A stretch of 64,000 nt of DNA from Alcanivorax sp. 24 (GTDB taxonomy: Bacteria > Pseudomonadota > Gammaproteobacteria > Pseudomonadales > Alcanivoracaceae), in contig NZ_SNUA01000003.1 in the NCBI RefSeq assembly GCF_004360225.1, positions 124,001 to 188,000 of the forward strand, written 5' to 3'. Shown piece after piece: positions 1-9,535 of this stretch. Below the pieces are notes generated by a model. The model had not been told where the DNA came from, searched no databases, and saw nothing but the letters and a program-made list of their open reading frames with translations. Position 1 is the first letter of the stretch; each line of letters opens with the position of its first letter. Position numbers and translations under genes: made by a program.

Positions 1-639
1 GGAACGGCATTCTGGCGTCGGCTGGCCCGGCCGGACAGGGAAGAGCAGTGGCAACTGTGGCTGGCAGCGGACTCGTTGATCGATCCGGCGCGAATGCAGA
101 CTTTGCAGAAGCGAGGCGCATTGATGACCAGCCGCACCCCTGAAGGCGTGATCCCCGGAGAGGGGGTCGCCGGTGTGCTGCTGGGGACAGGCCAAACCGG
201 CACCGCAAGGATGTCCTGCCGGGGCCCCTATGAGGTGACCTGCCAGGGGGCGGAGAGTGCGCAGACCCGGGCTCGGAAGTTGGCGGAAGCATTGCGCCCG
301 GAGCAAGCGGCGGATCATCCGCGGCCGGGACTGCTGATCAGTAATGCGGATTATCGCGCCGGCTCTTTCGAGGAGGCGGCGTTGCTGGCTCTGAGTTTAA
401 ACCCGGAACTGGACGCCAGCCGCCAGTTACTGGCATTGGGGCGCACCGGAGCGCTGGAGGGTGCCACGCCGGCGGTCATGCTGGCTTTGGTGTGGCAGGC
501 GTTACGTGAGGGTCATGAAAGCGTCGCAGTATTGTTCGTGGATGAAGAGAGAGGCCGGCAAGTGGCTGTGTTTAGCGCCGCGCGGGCACAACAGAATCAA
601 ACCAAGCCGTCGCTGACGGCGGCAGCGGAACCGGAGTAA
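1..639 (+). CDS. Thiolase/beta-ketoacyl-synthase-like protein, 5' truncated by window edge
   Basis: The reading frame is open from base 1, so the start lies outside the window; an internal TTG at 76 is unlikely to be the true start. The visible 212 residues resemble the C-terminal half of a thiolase-like fold: a GVIPGEGVAGVLLG stretch, as in the 'xxPGEGAA' strand of ketoacyl-synthase-like proteins, and an LGRTGALEGA helix start. No active-site cysteine is visible in this part. It lies 8 bp upstream of tssM on the same strand, so it is probably co-transcribed with T6SS genes. Its role there is unknown; similarity to fatty-acid enzymes need not mean lipid synthesis. Confidence 0.55.
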   Translation, partial: GTAFWRRLARPDREEQWQLWLAADSLIDPARMQTLQKRGALMTSRTPEGVIPGEGVAGVLLGTGQTGTARMSCRGPYEVTCQGAESAQTRARKLAEALRPEQAADHPRPGLLISNADYRAGSFEEAALLALSLNPELDASRQLLALGRTGALEGATPAVMLALVWQALREGHESVAVLFVDEERGRQVAVFSAARAQQNQTKPSLTAAAEPE

Positions 640-647
640 GGACACTT

Positions 648-3600
648 ATGTCGGGCATGAGAAAGGGGCTTGCCAGCCTGGGCGCCTGGTTGATCAATTA
701 CCGATTGTGGGCGGTCTTGGCGCTGGTGATCGGGATTTTCTTATTGTGGCGGGGCGGAGACCCTGGCAGCCAGATCGGTTTTGTACTGCTGGTCGTGGCG
801 CTGGTGCTCGGACTGTTCGCGCTGATCCGCTGGGCAATACGGCGCTGGCGGGAAAGGCGTGCCACTCGGGATATCGACGGCTTGATGAACGAGCAGGCCG
901 AGCGCGCTTCCCGCAATGCCAAGGCGGAGGACCGGGGTGATATCGAGGAGGTCCGTGGCCGCATGCAGGAAGCGGTCAAAGCCATCAAATCCTCCCGTTT
1001 GGGCGTTCTCAAAGGCAAGGCGGCGCTTTATGAGCTGCCGTGGCATGTGATCATCGGCAATCCGGCGGCAGGGAAGAGCTCCGCCATTCTTAACTCCGGG
1101 CTCAAATTTCCGTTTGAAGACAATCGCAACAGCGTGGTGCAGGGGATTGGCGGCACTCGCAATTGCGACTGGTACTTTACCGCCGAGGGTATTGTGCTGG
1201 ACACCGCCGGACGTTACTCGGTGGGCGGCGAGGACCGTGGCGAGTGGTTGTCTTTCCTCGACTTGTTGAAAAAACACCGCCCGCGCGCGCCGATCAACGG
1301 CATTATCATCGCCGCCAGTATCGCCGAGCTGTCCGGAAACCGGCCGGAATTCGCCATCGAGTTGGCCCGCAATCTGCGCCAGCGCGTGCAGGAGGTGACC
1401 GAACGGCTGGAAGTGTTCGCGCCGGTGTACGTGGTCTTTACCAAGGCCGATCTGATCGCCGGTTTCATGTCGTTCTTCAGCGGTCTGGACCCCTCCGAGC
1501 GGGAAAAAGTGTGGGGCGCTACCTTGCCCTATGACCCCCAGGCCCAGGTGGACGAACTGTCGATTTTCGACCAGCACTTCGATGAACTGGCGGAAGGTCT
1601 CAAGGAAATGGGCCTCTCGCACATGGCGATGCAAAGGGGCAGGGAGGTGGCGCCGGGCCTGCTGACACTACCGTTGGAATTCGTCAGCCTGAAGCCGGTA
1701 TTGCGGACCTTTATCGCCAGTCTGTTCGAGGACAATCCGTATCAGTTCAAACCGGTATTCCGTGGTTTCTACTTCACCAGTGCATTGCACGAAGGGGAAA
1801 CGGTACTGCATGCCTCCGAACGAATTGCCGACGAGTTTTCCCTGGCGCCGCGGCAAGACAAGGACGAACCGACCAGCAGCAAACCGGATCAGGCCCATTT
1901 TCTAAAGGACCTGTTTCGGAAAGTGATCTTCGCCGACAAGGAACTGGTTCGTCAGTACTCCAGCCCTTACCGTACCCGCATGCGTTACGGTGCCTTTCTG
2001 GCGGGGGCCCTGGTGGTGGCGGCGCTGCTTGGCACCTGGGCATGGTCTTACACCACCAACCGGCAACTGGTGGCGAACGCCTCCCGTGACTTGCAGCAGG
2101 CGGTTCAGATCCAGGAGGGGCGGCTCGACCTGCAATCCCGCATCGACGCTTTGCTATTGCTGCAGGACCGGCTGGAGCAGTTGCGTCAGTACCGCCGTGA
2201 CGGCGGCATCACCACCACCATGGGGCTTTATCAGGGCGATAACATTGAAGCTGCCCTATGGAGGGAATACTTCGCCGGCATGGACCAGGTGATGGTGCGG
2301 CCGACCCGGGCCCGCCTGGAAGAATATCTGGGCAAGGTGGTGGCGAACGCCGACCAGTTGTCCATGGAGGAAAACAGAGAAGAAGCGCGCACCACCTTGT
2401 ACGTACCGCCTTCGCCGAGGAATCCGGCCGAGGCCTACAATGCGCTCAAAGCCTATCTGATGCTCGGCGATCATGAACGGGTGGAACAAACCCATCTGGC
2501 CAACCAACTGACCCGTTATTGGCGTGGCTGGCTCGACGCCAACCGGGGGCAGATGAGCCATGAGGATGTGGCGCGGGCCGCGGAAAAACTAATGACGTTC
2601 TATGTCGCCAACGCCGGTAAGTCGGGGTGGCCGGAGATCGACACCCGTGTCTCCCTGGTCAACGACACCCGTCAGGCATTGCGTGGCGTGATGCAAGGGC
2701 AGCCGGCGATGGAAAGGGTCTTCGCCCAGATCAAGGCCCGTGCCGCCGCCCGTTTCTCCACCATTACGGTGAACTCCTTGCTGGCCGGCGCCAACGGCGA
2801 GAACCTGCTGAACGGCAGCTACGCCATTTCCGGGGCATTCTCGCGGGAAGCCTGGCAAGATTACATCAAGGACGCCATCCACGAAGCCGCCAATACCGAG
2901 CTCAACACCACGGACTGGGTGCTCGACACCACTGAGCAGAGTGATCTCTCCCTGGCCGGCAGTCCGGAACACATCGCCCGTCAGCTCACCGCGCTCTACA
3001 AGCAGGAATATGCCGCGGAATGGCAGCGCTTCCTGCGTGGCGTCAGCGTGGCGGGTTTCTCATCCGGCTTTGATGACGCCACCAGCGCCATGAATCGGCT
3101 CGGCAACAGCGAGAGCTCTCCGTTGAAAGCCCTGTTGCAAGCGGTGCACGAGCAGACCGTGTGGGATAACCCGAGAGCTTTGTATGCCCGGGTCAGTGAG
3201 CGTTCAGAGCAGAGCAGCGGTATCGTCAATTGGTTCAAGCGTGTGATCCTGCGGCGTGCTCCGGCGGGTATGTCCGGAATGTCCTTCGAAATCGACGACA
3301 AAACCGGGGAGGCCATGCTGCCGCCGTTGGGGCCGGTAGGCAAGGCCTTCGAAGGGTTTGCTCAGTTGATGGAGAAACGCGGTGGGCAAGCCCCGGCCAT
3401 TGATGCCTATTTCGATGCCCTGGCGGCGACACGCTCCCGTCTGAACGACATCAAAATGGCGGAAGTGCCTGGCCCCGGCGCCCGCACTTTGATGCAGGAA
3501 ACGCTGAGCAATCAGGGATCGGAACTGAGCTCCGCCTTGCGGCTGGTGGACGAGCAGTTGCTCACCGGGATGGGCGCGGAAGAAAAACAGGCGCTCAGGC

Positions 3601-4400
3601 CGCTGTTGCTGCAACCGCTCACGCAGACCTTCGCGGCGCTGGTTCCGGCGGCCGAAAACGAAATCAACCGGACCTGGCAAGCCCAGGTATACCAACCGTT
3701 TGATCAGGGCATCGGCCAGCAATTCCCCTTCGATCTGAGCGCCGATGAGGACGCGCCGAAAACCGAGGTGGCGACGATCTTTGGTCCTTCCGGCGCCATC
3801 GCCACCTTCAACAAGGAGGCACTGGGAAGCCTGGTGATTCAACGGGGCAATGTTTTGACACCACGTCGCTGGGCCGGAATGGGAATCCGTCTTTCCCCCG
3901 AACTGGTCAGCGGTTATGGCGATTGGGTGAGCGGCCAGAGTGGCGGCGCCGGTGAAACCGACGTCACCATCTTCCAAATCCTGCCGGCGCCGGCTATTGG
4001 CGCGGTGGAGTACGTGCTGGAAATCGATGGCCAGTCGCTGCGTTATCGAAACACGCCGCCGCAATGGGAAACCATGCAATGGCCCAATCGTGGCGCCACC
4101 CCGGGGGCCAAGCTGGTGGCCACCACCAGCGACGGGCGCCAGGTGCAGCTGGCAGACTTCCCCGGAGAGAACGGTTTCGTTCAACTGATGGACGCGGCCA
4201 GGCTGCAAAGCCGGTCCGACAGCAGCACGGTGACCTGGAGTAAAGGCACGGTGTCCATTTCCATGGAAATGCGCACTGTCCGCAGAGCGGGGGCCGGTAG
4301 CGACAGTGACAGCTGGCAGCGAGGGTTGAGATTGCCTCGGATCGTTGCCGGACAAGGCGCGGACAAGCAGCTTGCCAGCCAGGGAGGCGAGGATGAGTGA
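648..4400 (+). CDS. tssM: T6SS inner-membrane core protein TssM (IcmF family)
   Basis: This 1250-residue protein has the size and layout of TssM/IcmF. Two membrane segments lie near residues 20-35 and 43-62, and a third near 448-468 starts the long periplasmic part. A Walker A motif, GNPAAGKS, is at about 137-144, so this TssM retains a probable NTP-binding site. The C-terminal part matches the IcmF family and in known systems contacts the lipoprotein TssJ. With TssJ and TssL it forms the trans-envelope complex that docks the baseplate. The start ATG has an AAGGA ribosome site 5 bases upstream. The stop overlaps the start region of tagF, indicating translational coupling. Confidence 0.95.
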   Translation: MSGMRKGLASLGAWLINYRLWAVLALVIGIFLLWRGGDPGSQIGFVLLVVALVLGLFALIRWAIRRWRERRATRDIDGLMNEQAERASRNAKAEDRGDIEEVRGRMQEAVKAIKSSRLGVLKGKAALYELPWHVIIGNPAAGKSSAILNSGLKFPFEDNRNSVVQGIGGTRNCDWYFTAEGIVLDTAGRYSVGGEDRGEWLSFLDLLKKHRPRAPINGIIIAASIAELSGNRPEFAIELARNLRQRVQEVTERLEVFAPVYVVFTKADLIAGFMSFFSGLDPSEREKVWGATLPYDPQAQVDELSIFDQHFDELAEGLKEMGLSHMAMQRGREVAPGLLTLPLEFVSLKPVLRTFIASLFEDNPYQFKPVFRGFYFTSALHEGETVLHASERIADEFSLAPRQDKDEPTSSKPDQAHFLKDLFRKVIFADKELVRQYSSPYRTRMRYGAFLAGALVVAALLGTWAWSYTTNRQLVANASRDLQQAVQIQEGRLDLQSRIDALLLLQDRLEQLRQYRRDGGITTTMGLYQGDNIEAALWREYFAGMDQVMVRPTRARLEEYLGKVVANADQLSMEENREEARTTLYVPPSPRNPAEAYNALKAYLMLGDHERVEQTHLANQLTRYWRGWLDANRGQMSHEDVARAAEKLMTFYVANAGKSGWPEIDTRVSLVNDTRQALRGVMQGQPAMERVFAQIKARAAARFSTITVNSLLAGANGENLLNGSYAISGAFSREAWQDYIKDAIHEAANTELNTTDWVLDTTEQSDLSLAGSPEHIARQLTALYKQEYAAEWQRFLRGVSVAGFSSGFDDATSAMNRLGNSESSPLKALLQAVHEQTVWDNPRALYARVSERSEQSSGIVNWFKRVILRRAPAGMSGMSFEIDDKTGEAMLPPLGPVGKAFEGFAQLMEKRGGQAPAIDAYFDALAATRSRLNDIKMAEVPGPGARTLMQETLSNQGSELSSALRLVDEQLLTGMGAEEKQALRPLLLQPLTQTFAALVPAAENEINRTWQAQVYQPFDQGIGQQFPFDLSADEDAPKTEVATIFGPSGAIATFNKEALGSLVIQRGNVLTPRRWAGMGIRLSPELVSGYGDWVSGQSGGAGETDVTIFQILPAPAIGAVEYVLEIDGQSLRYRNTPPQWETMQWPNRGATPGAKLVATTSDGRQVQLADFPGENGFVQLMDAARLQSRSDSSTVTWSKGTVSISMEMRTVRRAGAGSDSDSWQRGLRLPRIVAGQGADKQLASQGGEDE

Positions 4401-5391
4401 GACGGCGGATACGCAAACCGTACAGGCAGGATACTTCGGCAAGCTGCCTTCTCGCGGGGATTTTGTTCGCAGTAGCGATCAACATCGCCTGATGTCGCTC
4501 TTGGACCGCTGGGCGGCCGGCAGCCTGGATCAGTTCAGCCATAATCCGGACTGGAAAACACTGTACGATCAGGCGCCCTGGCTCCACTTCGCGTTTCTCG
4601 GCTCACGCAGCCAACTGGCGATTGCCGGCCATATGCTGCCCAGCTGCGACGCTTCCCAGCGCCGTTATCCGTTCCTCTCGGCGGTACGGCTGCAGGTGAC
4701 GGATACCGCCGGATTCATCGCCCGCAGCCCGTTGGCGCTGTTTCCGGCCTGGCGGCAACTGGCGGCGGAATCGAGCCGGGCGGTTCATAGCAAGGACGCG
4801 ACCTCGGAATTGGTGGAACTGGGGCAACGGGATTTCACCGTGGACGTTCAGCCGCAGGCGTTTGAGAGCCGTTTTCAACAATTGCTTGAGCAGGAGACGC
4901 TGGCCGGACTTGAGAGCAGCATGCGCCGGGCAGGATACCCCTCGGTCGCGCTTAAACGAAGCCTGCCGGCGCTGGGGCTATTGCTGCAACCGTTGATGAG
5001 CCAGCAACAAGTCAGCATCGACAAGGGGTTGATCCTGCCCCTGCCGGCGGAGGCGGAAACGCAGGCGCTGACAGCGACCTGGTGGTTGGACATGCTGACC
5101 GGTTTTGTTCGTCGCGGTGATTTCGAACTGGCGGTGTTGATTCGCGGTGGCGAGACACCGGCGATGATCGTCGGCTTCAATGGCGCTGATCATCAAATAT
5201 TACGCTCGGTATGGGATCCGAACGTGGCGGAATCCCATCTGATCGCGGTGCAGGATGCCGACTGGGTAGAGGACTATATGGCCATGAATGTCAGCTTGAA
5301 CCGGCTCGCCAGCTACATCGACCGTGGCGATCTGTCCCTGGGCAGCGCCCGGCGCTTTTTCATGGAAACCTTTCTCGGGGGTGAAATATGA
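4393..5391 (+). CDS. tagF: T6SS-associated protein TagF
   Basis: The 332-residue protein begins with the TagF signature, GYFGKLPSRGDF near residue 13, followed by a conserved LLDRWAAGSL stretch. TagF proteins are cytoplasmic post-translational regulators of T6SS firing, characterised in Pseudomonas and Agrobacterium as repressors acting on Fha. The ATG at 4393 was chosen over an upstream in-frame start at 4345 because homology starts here and it overlaps the tssM stop (4398-4400). Its 3' end overlaps the next gene by 4 bases. No fha, ppkA or pppA gene is seen in this window, so partners may lie to the left. Confidence 0.9.
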   Translation: MSETADTQTVQAGYFGKLPSRGDFVRSSDQHRLMSLLDRWAAGSLDQFSHNPDWKTLYDQAPWLHFAFLGSRSQLAIAGHMLPSCDASQRRYPFLSAVRLQVTDTAGFIARSPLALFPAWRQLAAESSRAVHSKDATSELVELGQRDFTVDVQPQAFESRFQQLLEQETLAGLESSMRRAGYPSVALKRSLPALGLLLQPLMSQQQVSIDKGLILPLPAEAETQALTATWWLDMLTGFVRRGDFELAVLIRGGETPAMIVGFNGADHQILRSVWDPNVAESHLIAVQDADWVEDYMAMNVSLNRLASYIDRGDLSLGSARRFFMETFLGGEI

Positions 5392-6173
5392 GCTGGCGCA
5401 AAGGGATATTGACGTTGTTGTGCGGCGGCTTGATGCAAGTGTCGTTCGCGCAGGAGGCGGAGGAGGCTCCGGAGAAGCCTTCGTTGCCGCCGGTGGTGGC
5501 CAAGGGCGTGGTTCCGGATCAAGCCACCCGGGCGGCGGTGCTGGAGCGTCTGCACGATATTTACGGTGAGGAACGGGTTGTGGATCGCATCCAGGTGGAA
5601 GCGGTGCCCGCGCCGCCGAACTGGGGGCAATACGTGGCCAATATGTTGTCGCCGGAACTCAAATCGATCCGCGGCGGCGAGATCAGCATCGAAGGCCAGA
5701 GTGTCCGCATCACGGGAGAAGTGGATAACGAGGCTCTGCGTCAGCGCGTCGCCAGTGCCCTGAGCATGGCGAGCAGCCGGGACTACACGGTGACCAACAG
5801 TCTGCGTCTTGGAGAGTCCCGCCAACAACGTCTGGACGATACTCTGGCGGATCGCCTGATCCGGTTCCAGAGCGGCAGTGACCGGCTGACGCCTGACGGA
5901 CAACGCATCCTCGATGAGATGGCCGAGGTGATGCGCGATATGGGCGAGGCCCATGTCCAGATCATTGGTCATACGGATAATGTCGGCCGCCGTCAGAGCA
6001 ATGTGGCGTTGAGCTATGCCAGGGCGGACGCGGTGCGTCGTTACTTGATCGAGCAGGGTGTGCGTGAGGAGGGGCTGGGGGTGGTCGGCAAAGGGCCGGA
6101 TGAACCGGTGGCGGACAACGCCACAGCCGAAGGGCGCGCGCGTAACCGGCGCATCGAATTCCGCATTCTCTGA
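5388..6173 (+). CDS. OmpA-family periplasmic protein of the T6SS locus (TagL-like role)
   Basis: The 261-residue protein has an N-terminal signal peptide (probable cleavage after VSFA, about residue 21). A BON-like alpha/beta middle region follows at about 45-140. A C-terminal OmpA domain (about 155-261) carries the peptidoglycan-binding signature IIGHTDNVG...N..LSYARADAVRRYL and the terminal RARNRRIEF motif. It overlaps tagF by 4 bases. The TssL of this locus has no peptidoglycan-binding domain, so this protein could supply cell-wall anchoring for the membrane complex, as TagL does elsewhere; that role is inferred. It converges on tssA, with only 19 bases between them. Confidence 0.8.
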   Translation: MSWRKGILTLLCGGLMQVSFAQEAEEAPEKPSLPPVVAKGVVPDQATRAAVLERLHDIYGEERVVDRIQVEAVPAPPNWGQYVANMLSPELKSIRGGEISIEGQSVRITGEVDNEALRQRVASALSMASSRDYTVTNSLRLGESRQQRLDDTLADRLIRFQSGSDRLTPDGQRILDEMAEVMRDMGEAHVQIIGHTDNVGRRQSNVALSYARADAVRRYLIEQGVREEGLGVVGKGPDEPVADNATAEGRARNRRIEFRIL

Positions 6174-6192
6174 CCACGCTCGGAGAGCGGGG

Positions 6193-7236
6193 TCAGTTCA
6201 TATCCTGATCCCGCTCCACATCCAGTAATTCTTCCACCTGCGACAGGATACTGTCGTCCTTGATCACTGTTTTCAGCCATTGATGCAGAGGCATCTCGCC
6301 CCACCGGGCGGCGCGTTCGGCCAGGTAGGCCACAGGGCTATGGGGCTCTGTGCGGCGAAAAAAGGCCGCTACCTCACGCAGCTGTTCCAGTGCCTGTTGG
6401 CGTGTTTGGATCGGACCACCGTGATTGGCCGCCGGTGAGTCGGAGATAATTGGCGGATTGGGGTCGCCGGAGCCGTTGTCGGTGTCTTCGCCTGGAACTT
6501 CCACATTAGCATCCCGGGCAAAGCGCCGGGCGGTCTGGCTCAGCAACGTCAGCAGATCCTCGGCCGCGCTGAAACTGGGACCATCCACGCCCAGATGTCG
6601 GTCCACCGCATCCCGCAGTTCGCGTAGCGCGGCACCGCAGTCAGGAATTTCCTCAAGCAGACGCCGGTAGTAATCCGGTGAGGTGTCCCGCCGAGCGGCT
6701 TGCAACTGATCCTGGTCTGGATGGTCGCCAGCCTCCTGCTCGGTATTTTCCGACCGGGAGAACACCGTCTCGAAATCGTTGAGCCCGAAGCGTCCCTGCG
6801 GCGCGTTCACCAGGGGTAGAGTACGCAGCCATTGCTGTGACTGGGTCAGCAGCCAGACCAGATTGCCCACTCGTTCTTCCGCGTCGCCCTGGTCCATCAT
6901 CGGGTATACGGTGTCCCAATAGTGATCGCAGAAGTAAGCGATCAGGCGATAGCCGCCAGCCAGGCCGGCAAAACCATGCAATTGGGTGTTGGCCTCCGCC
7001 AGCCAGGAGGCTACCCGCAAATCCTTGGTGCGATTCCGCAGTAACTCTCGGCATTGTTTGGCCGCCCCGGGCCAATCCGCGTATTTAATATCGGTGACCC
7101 AATCCCCTTGATCCAGGGTGGGATCGTCAGCGCGCCGGGCTTCCTGAATGGCATCGAACTCCATCGAAAAAGACAGATCGTCACCGGCGGGGGCGTCGTC
7201 TCGAATTGGGCTGATCAAATCTTGCCAATGATCCAT
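6193..7236 (-). CDS. tssA: T6SS baseplate/tail cap protein TssA
   Basis: The 347-residue protein has the ImpA-type N-terminal domain (about 5-120, with PISDDAPAGDDL-like and DWP...CRELL...DLRVA.WL segments). It ends with a TssA1-type C-terminal region (FFRRTEPHSPVAYL.ERAARWG near 300). This short form, without a long helical extension, resembles P. aeruginosa TssA1 (about 344 residues). In such systems it is placed at the baseplate and coordinates sheath assembly. It is the last gene of the reverse-strand block tssJ-K-L-A, about 30 bases after tssL. Confidence 0.93.
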   Translation of the reverse strand: MDHWQDLISPIRDDAPAGDDLSFSMEFDAIQEARRADDPTLDQGDWVTDIKYADWPGAAKQCRELLRNRTKDLRVASWLAEANTQLHGFAGLAGGYRLIAYFCDHYWDTVYPMMDQGDAEERVGNLVWLLTQSQQWLRTLPLVNAPQGRFGLNDFETVFSRSENTEQEAGDHPDQDQLQAARRDTSPDYYRRLLEEIPDCGAALRELRDAVDRHLGVDGPSFSAAEDLLTLLSQTARRFARDANVEVPGEDTDNGSGDPNPPIISDSPAANHGGPIQTRQQALEQLREVAAFFRRTEPHSPVAYLAERAARWGEMPLHQWLKTVIKDDSILSQVEELLDVERDQDMN

Positions 7237-7267
7237 AACGGGGCACGACTCCGTGGCGTTCGCCGCG

Positions 7268-8059
7268 TCAAGGCAGCGTGATGGTGATGTGCGCGGTGCG
7301 TTCCGGCATTTGCACGATGTCCTGGTAAGCCGCCAGGCTGGTTTCGGTCTGTTGATTTAGTGTCAGGCGCAGACCCAAAAACGCCAGTACCGCGAAGCCG
7401 GCGAGGAACATCAATGGCAACCAGAGCGGCACCACCCGGCGCAGGGTATGACGGACGTTGTCCGGTGGCGCCCAGTGCGGAGCGAAGCCGTTGCGCTGCC
7501 CTTTCAAATAGGCGATCTCATCGCCGAGACGGGCAATCAGGTAGCCCAGCTTTTCAGTGCCGTCGAGCCGGTATTTGCCTTCGAATCCCAGCAGCAGGCA
7601 ATAGTGGTACACCTCGAGCGAGGCCAATCTGGGCGCGCCTTGGGCACGTAAGTCTTCCAGATAGTCAAAGAAGTGCTGCCCCGCCAGATGGTCGCCGAAC
7701 AGACGCAGCTGTAACGGATGGCGCTCCCATTCATCGCGGAGGGCGCCCGGCTGTGACAGAATGACTTCATCCACCGCCGCGCAGAAGGCGTATTTGGCGG
7801 CATAGATATCCTCGGAGGCGACGCCGCTCTTCATCGCGCTGCGTTCCACCCCCTCCAGAAAACTCTGAATCTCGCTGGCAAAGGTTTCCGCATGATTCGG
7901 TAGCTGACCTCGTTTCAGCAGGACCAGCAAATAGAAACCGTCGAACATCATATCCAGCAGGCGGCCGCCGGCGGCGGTATCACGTGGCACGCTACTGGTG
8001 TCCGCGGTGGCGGCGCCGGTCAGGGAAGGGCGAGCGGAGAGAGAAGGGCCTTCGGTCAT
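7268..8059 (-). CDS. tssL: T6SS inner-membrane protein TssL (DotU family, short form)
   Basis: The 263-residue protein has a DotU cytoplasmic domain (about 30-205, including LLDMMFDGFYLLVLLKRGQLP and the AKYAFCAAVDEVIL stretch). One transmembrane segment follows near 213-235, with a short periplasmic tail. There is no C-terminal OmpA domain, so this is the short TssL type. It partners TssM and recruits baseplate subunits through TssK. Its ATG overlaps the tssK stop codon (ATGA arrangement), showing coupled translation. Confidence 0.94.
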   Translation of the reverse strand: MTEGPSLSARPSLTGAATADTSSVPRDTAAGGRLLDMMFDGFYLLVLLKRGQLPNHAETFASEIQSFLEGVERSAMKSGVASEDIYAAKYAFCAAVDEVILSQPGALRDEWERHPLQLRLFGDHLAGQHFFDYLEDLRAQGAPRLASLEVYHYCLLLGFEGKYRLDGTEKLGYLIARLGDEIAYLKGQRNGFAPHWAPPDNVRHTLRRVVPLWLPLMFLAGFAVLAFLGLRLTLNQQTETSLAAYQDIVQMPERTAHITITLP

Positions 8060-9384
8060 GACGTCACCGCGATCAATTCAAGTTTCAGATCCTGTACCCC
8101 GGTAGGCACATAGACCATCACCGATTGCCCCTTCAGCATTCGCTCATACAGCGGCCCGCGGGGCTCCAGAGAAAAATAATAGCTGCCGGGACGGACCGGA
8201 ATGGCGGCGGGAATCTGGTTGGCATGGATCAGTTTGACGCCCGGCATGGCGGCCAGAACACACTTCTCCACATCGTCCGGTGCCCCTACCTTGAACCGGA
8301 CAGGTACCGTTTCCACCAGCTCCTGGCCGGGCATATCCGCGGCGACGCCCAGATAGAGCGCGGTCTGGGCATCAATTCGCTGCGAATCCAGCATGCCACG
8401 ATGGTAAGACGGTTTGATTTCCGTCAGCGGGATGGCGAAGTGGCGGGTGGAAATCACTGTATCGAGCAGGTCCCGCACCAAATGGAACAGCGCCGCGAAC
8501 GCTTCATCAGGAGCCTCGTGGCGATATTGGGGAAGATCCGCCAGACCATGTTGTGTGGAATACGTCAGCAGATTCCCGGCCAAGCGCAGTAACTCCTGAT
8601 AGAGCCGCTCCGGATGAAACTTGGGCTGAGCGAAGAAATGCGACAAGGTGGCATAGGCGGTGTTCGCGGTATGCAACAGCCAGAATGACGCCACGTCCGA
8701 AGAGCGAAACTCGATCAGGCCCTGGGAGGCCTGACGTTGCTGGTTACCGAGAGCCTCGGATTTGGCCTGCAAGGCGTCCAACAGACCACGCAGCTGACGA
8801 GTGAGATAATCGGACGCATCCAGATGGAGACACGGTGGCATGAAAGTGTCGTCCAGCTCGAACCCACCAGTAGAGATGCGCTTGACCCGTAACAAAGGCA
8901 CGGTCAGATAACGGTCGCGCGGAGTGTCATCGGTGAGCAACCGCACGGACTTTTTCAAATAGGTCAGTTCAGCCTGGGCGGAATCAGTATACAAATCGGC
9001 GGTGCCCAGCAATGCCTGCGTGAAGCGGGCGTTGCCACCATCGTCATTGCAGTTGCCACCATGCTCCTTGAGCAGCGGCAGCGCCAGATGGATTACCGTG
9101 CTGGATACACCCGCGGGGAGTTCTTCAAGGCGCAGAGGATCGGGCAGAGCGTCGGCATCGGGTGCCTGGTAGATTTCGCCGTCGGGGAACACCAGAGACA
9201 GTTCCAGAAGACGAACCGCGCCACTTTCAAGCGCGCGCGGATCCAGGCGGATTTGGCGGATACCCCAGGGATAGGGGTGCAGGCTTTGCGCGACGTGATG
9301 AAGACGCGCCTCGTGGTAAGTGTCCTGACGTTGAAAATGCTGTGGACGGAGGAACAGACCTTCCCCCCAAAGCACTTTCGACAT
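8056..9384 (-). CDS. tssK: T6SS baseplate protein TssK
   Basis: TssK is the trimeric baseplate subunit that links the tail to TssL/TssM. The start was set at the ATG at 9384 because the family N-terminus (S-K-V-L-W-x-E-G-x-F-L-R-P-Q-H-F-Q) begins there; a TTG 13 codons upstream is possible but has weaker support. The resulting 442 residues match the usual length of about 440-450. The reverse-strand gene is the second of the tssJ-K-L-A block, and its stop overlaps the start of tssL. No strong ribosome site is visible before the chosen start. Confidence 0.94.
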   Translation of the reverse strand: MSKVLWGEGLFLRPQHFQRQDTYHEARLHHVAQSLHPYPWGIRQIRLDPRALESGAVRLLELSLVFPDGEIYQAPDADALPDPLRLEELPAGVSSTVIHLALPLLKEHGGNCNDDGGNARFTQALLGTADLYTDSAQAELTYLKKSVRLLTDDTPRDRYLTVPLLRVKRISTGGFELDDTFMPPCLHLDASDYLTRQLRGLLDALQAKSEALGNQQRQASQGLIEFRSSDVASFWLLHTANTAYATLSHFFAQPKFHPERLYQELLRLAGNLLTYSTQHGLADLPQYRHEAPDEAFAALFHLVRDLLDTVISTRHFAIPLTEIKPSYHRGMLDSQRIDAQTALYLGVAADMPGQELVETVPVRFKVGAPDDVEKCVLAAMPGVKLIHANQIPAAIPVRPGSYYFSLEPRGPLYERMLKGQSVMVYVPTGVQDLKLELIAVTS

Positions 9385-9535
9385 GCGGCTGACATGCGAC
9401 ACAGTATCGTCCCTTGATATCAATCCGGCTCCGCGCGGTTAGCGTCGAGCTTTGTCCTTAATCGATTGTCCGCGCAAGACTACCGGCCCCTTTCGGGTGA
9501 TGCAATGGATAATGGAATCCGCGCCTGCCGTGGTT

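Noticed and set aside
3204-4442. A 412-codon reverse frame opposite tssM
   Set aside because: It overlaps well-supported tssM and has the composition of an antisense shadow.
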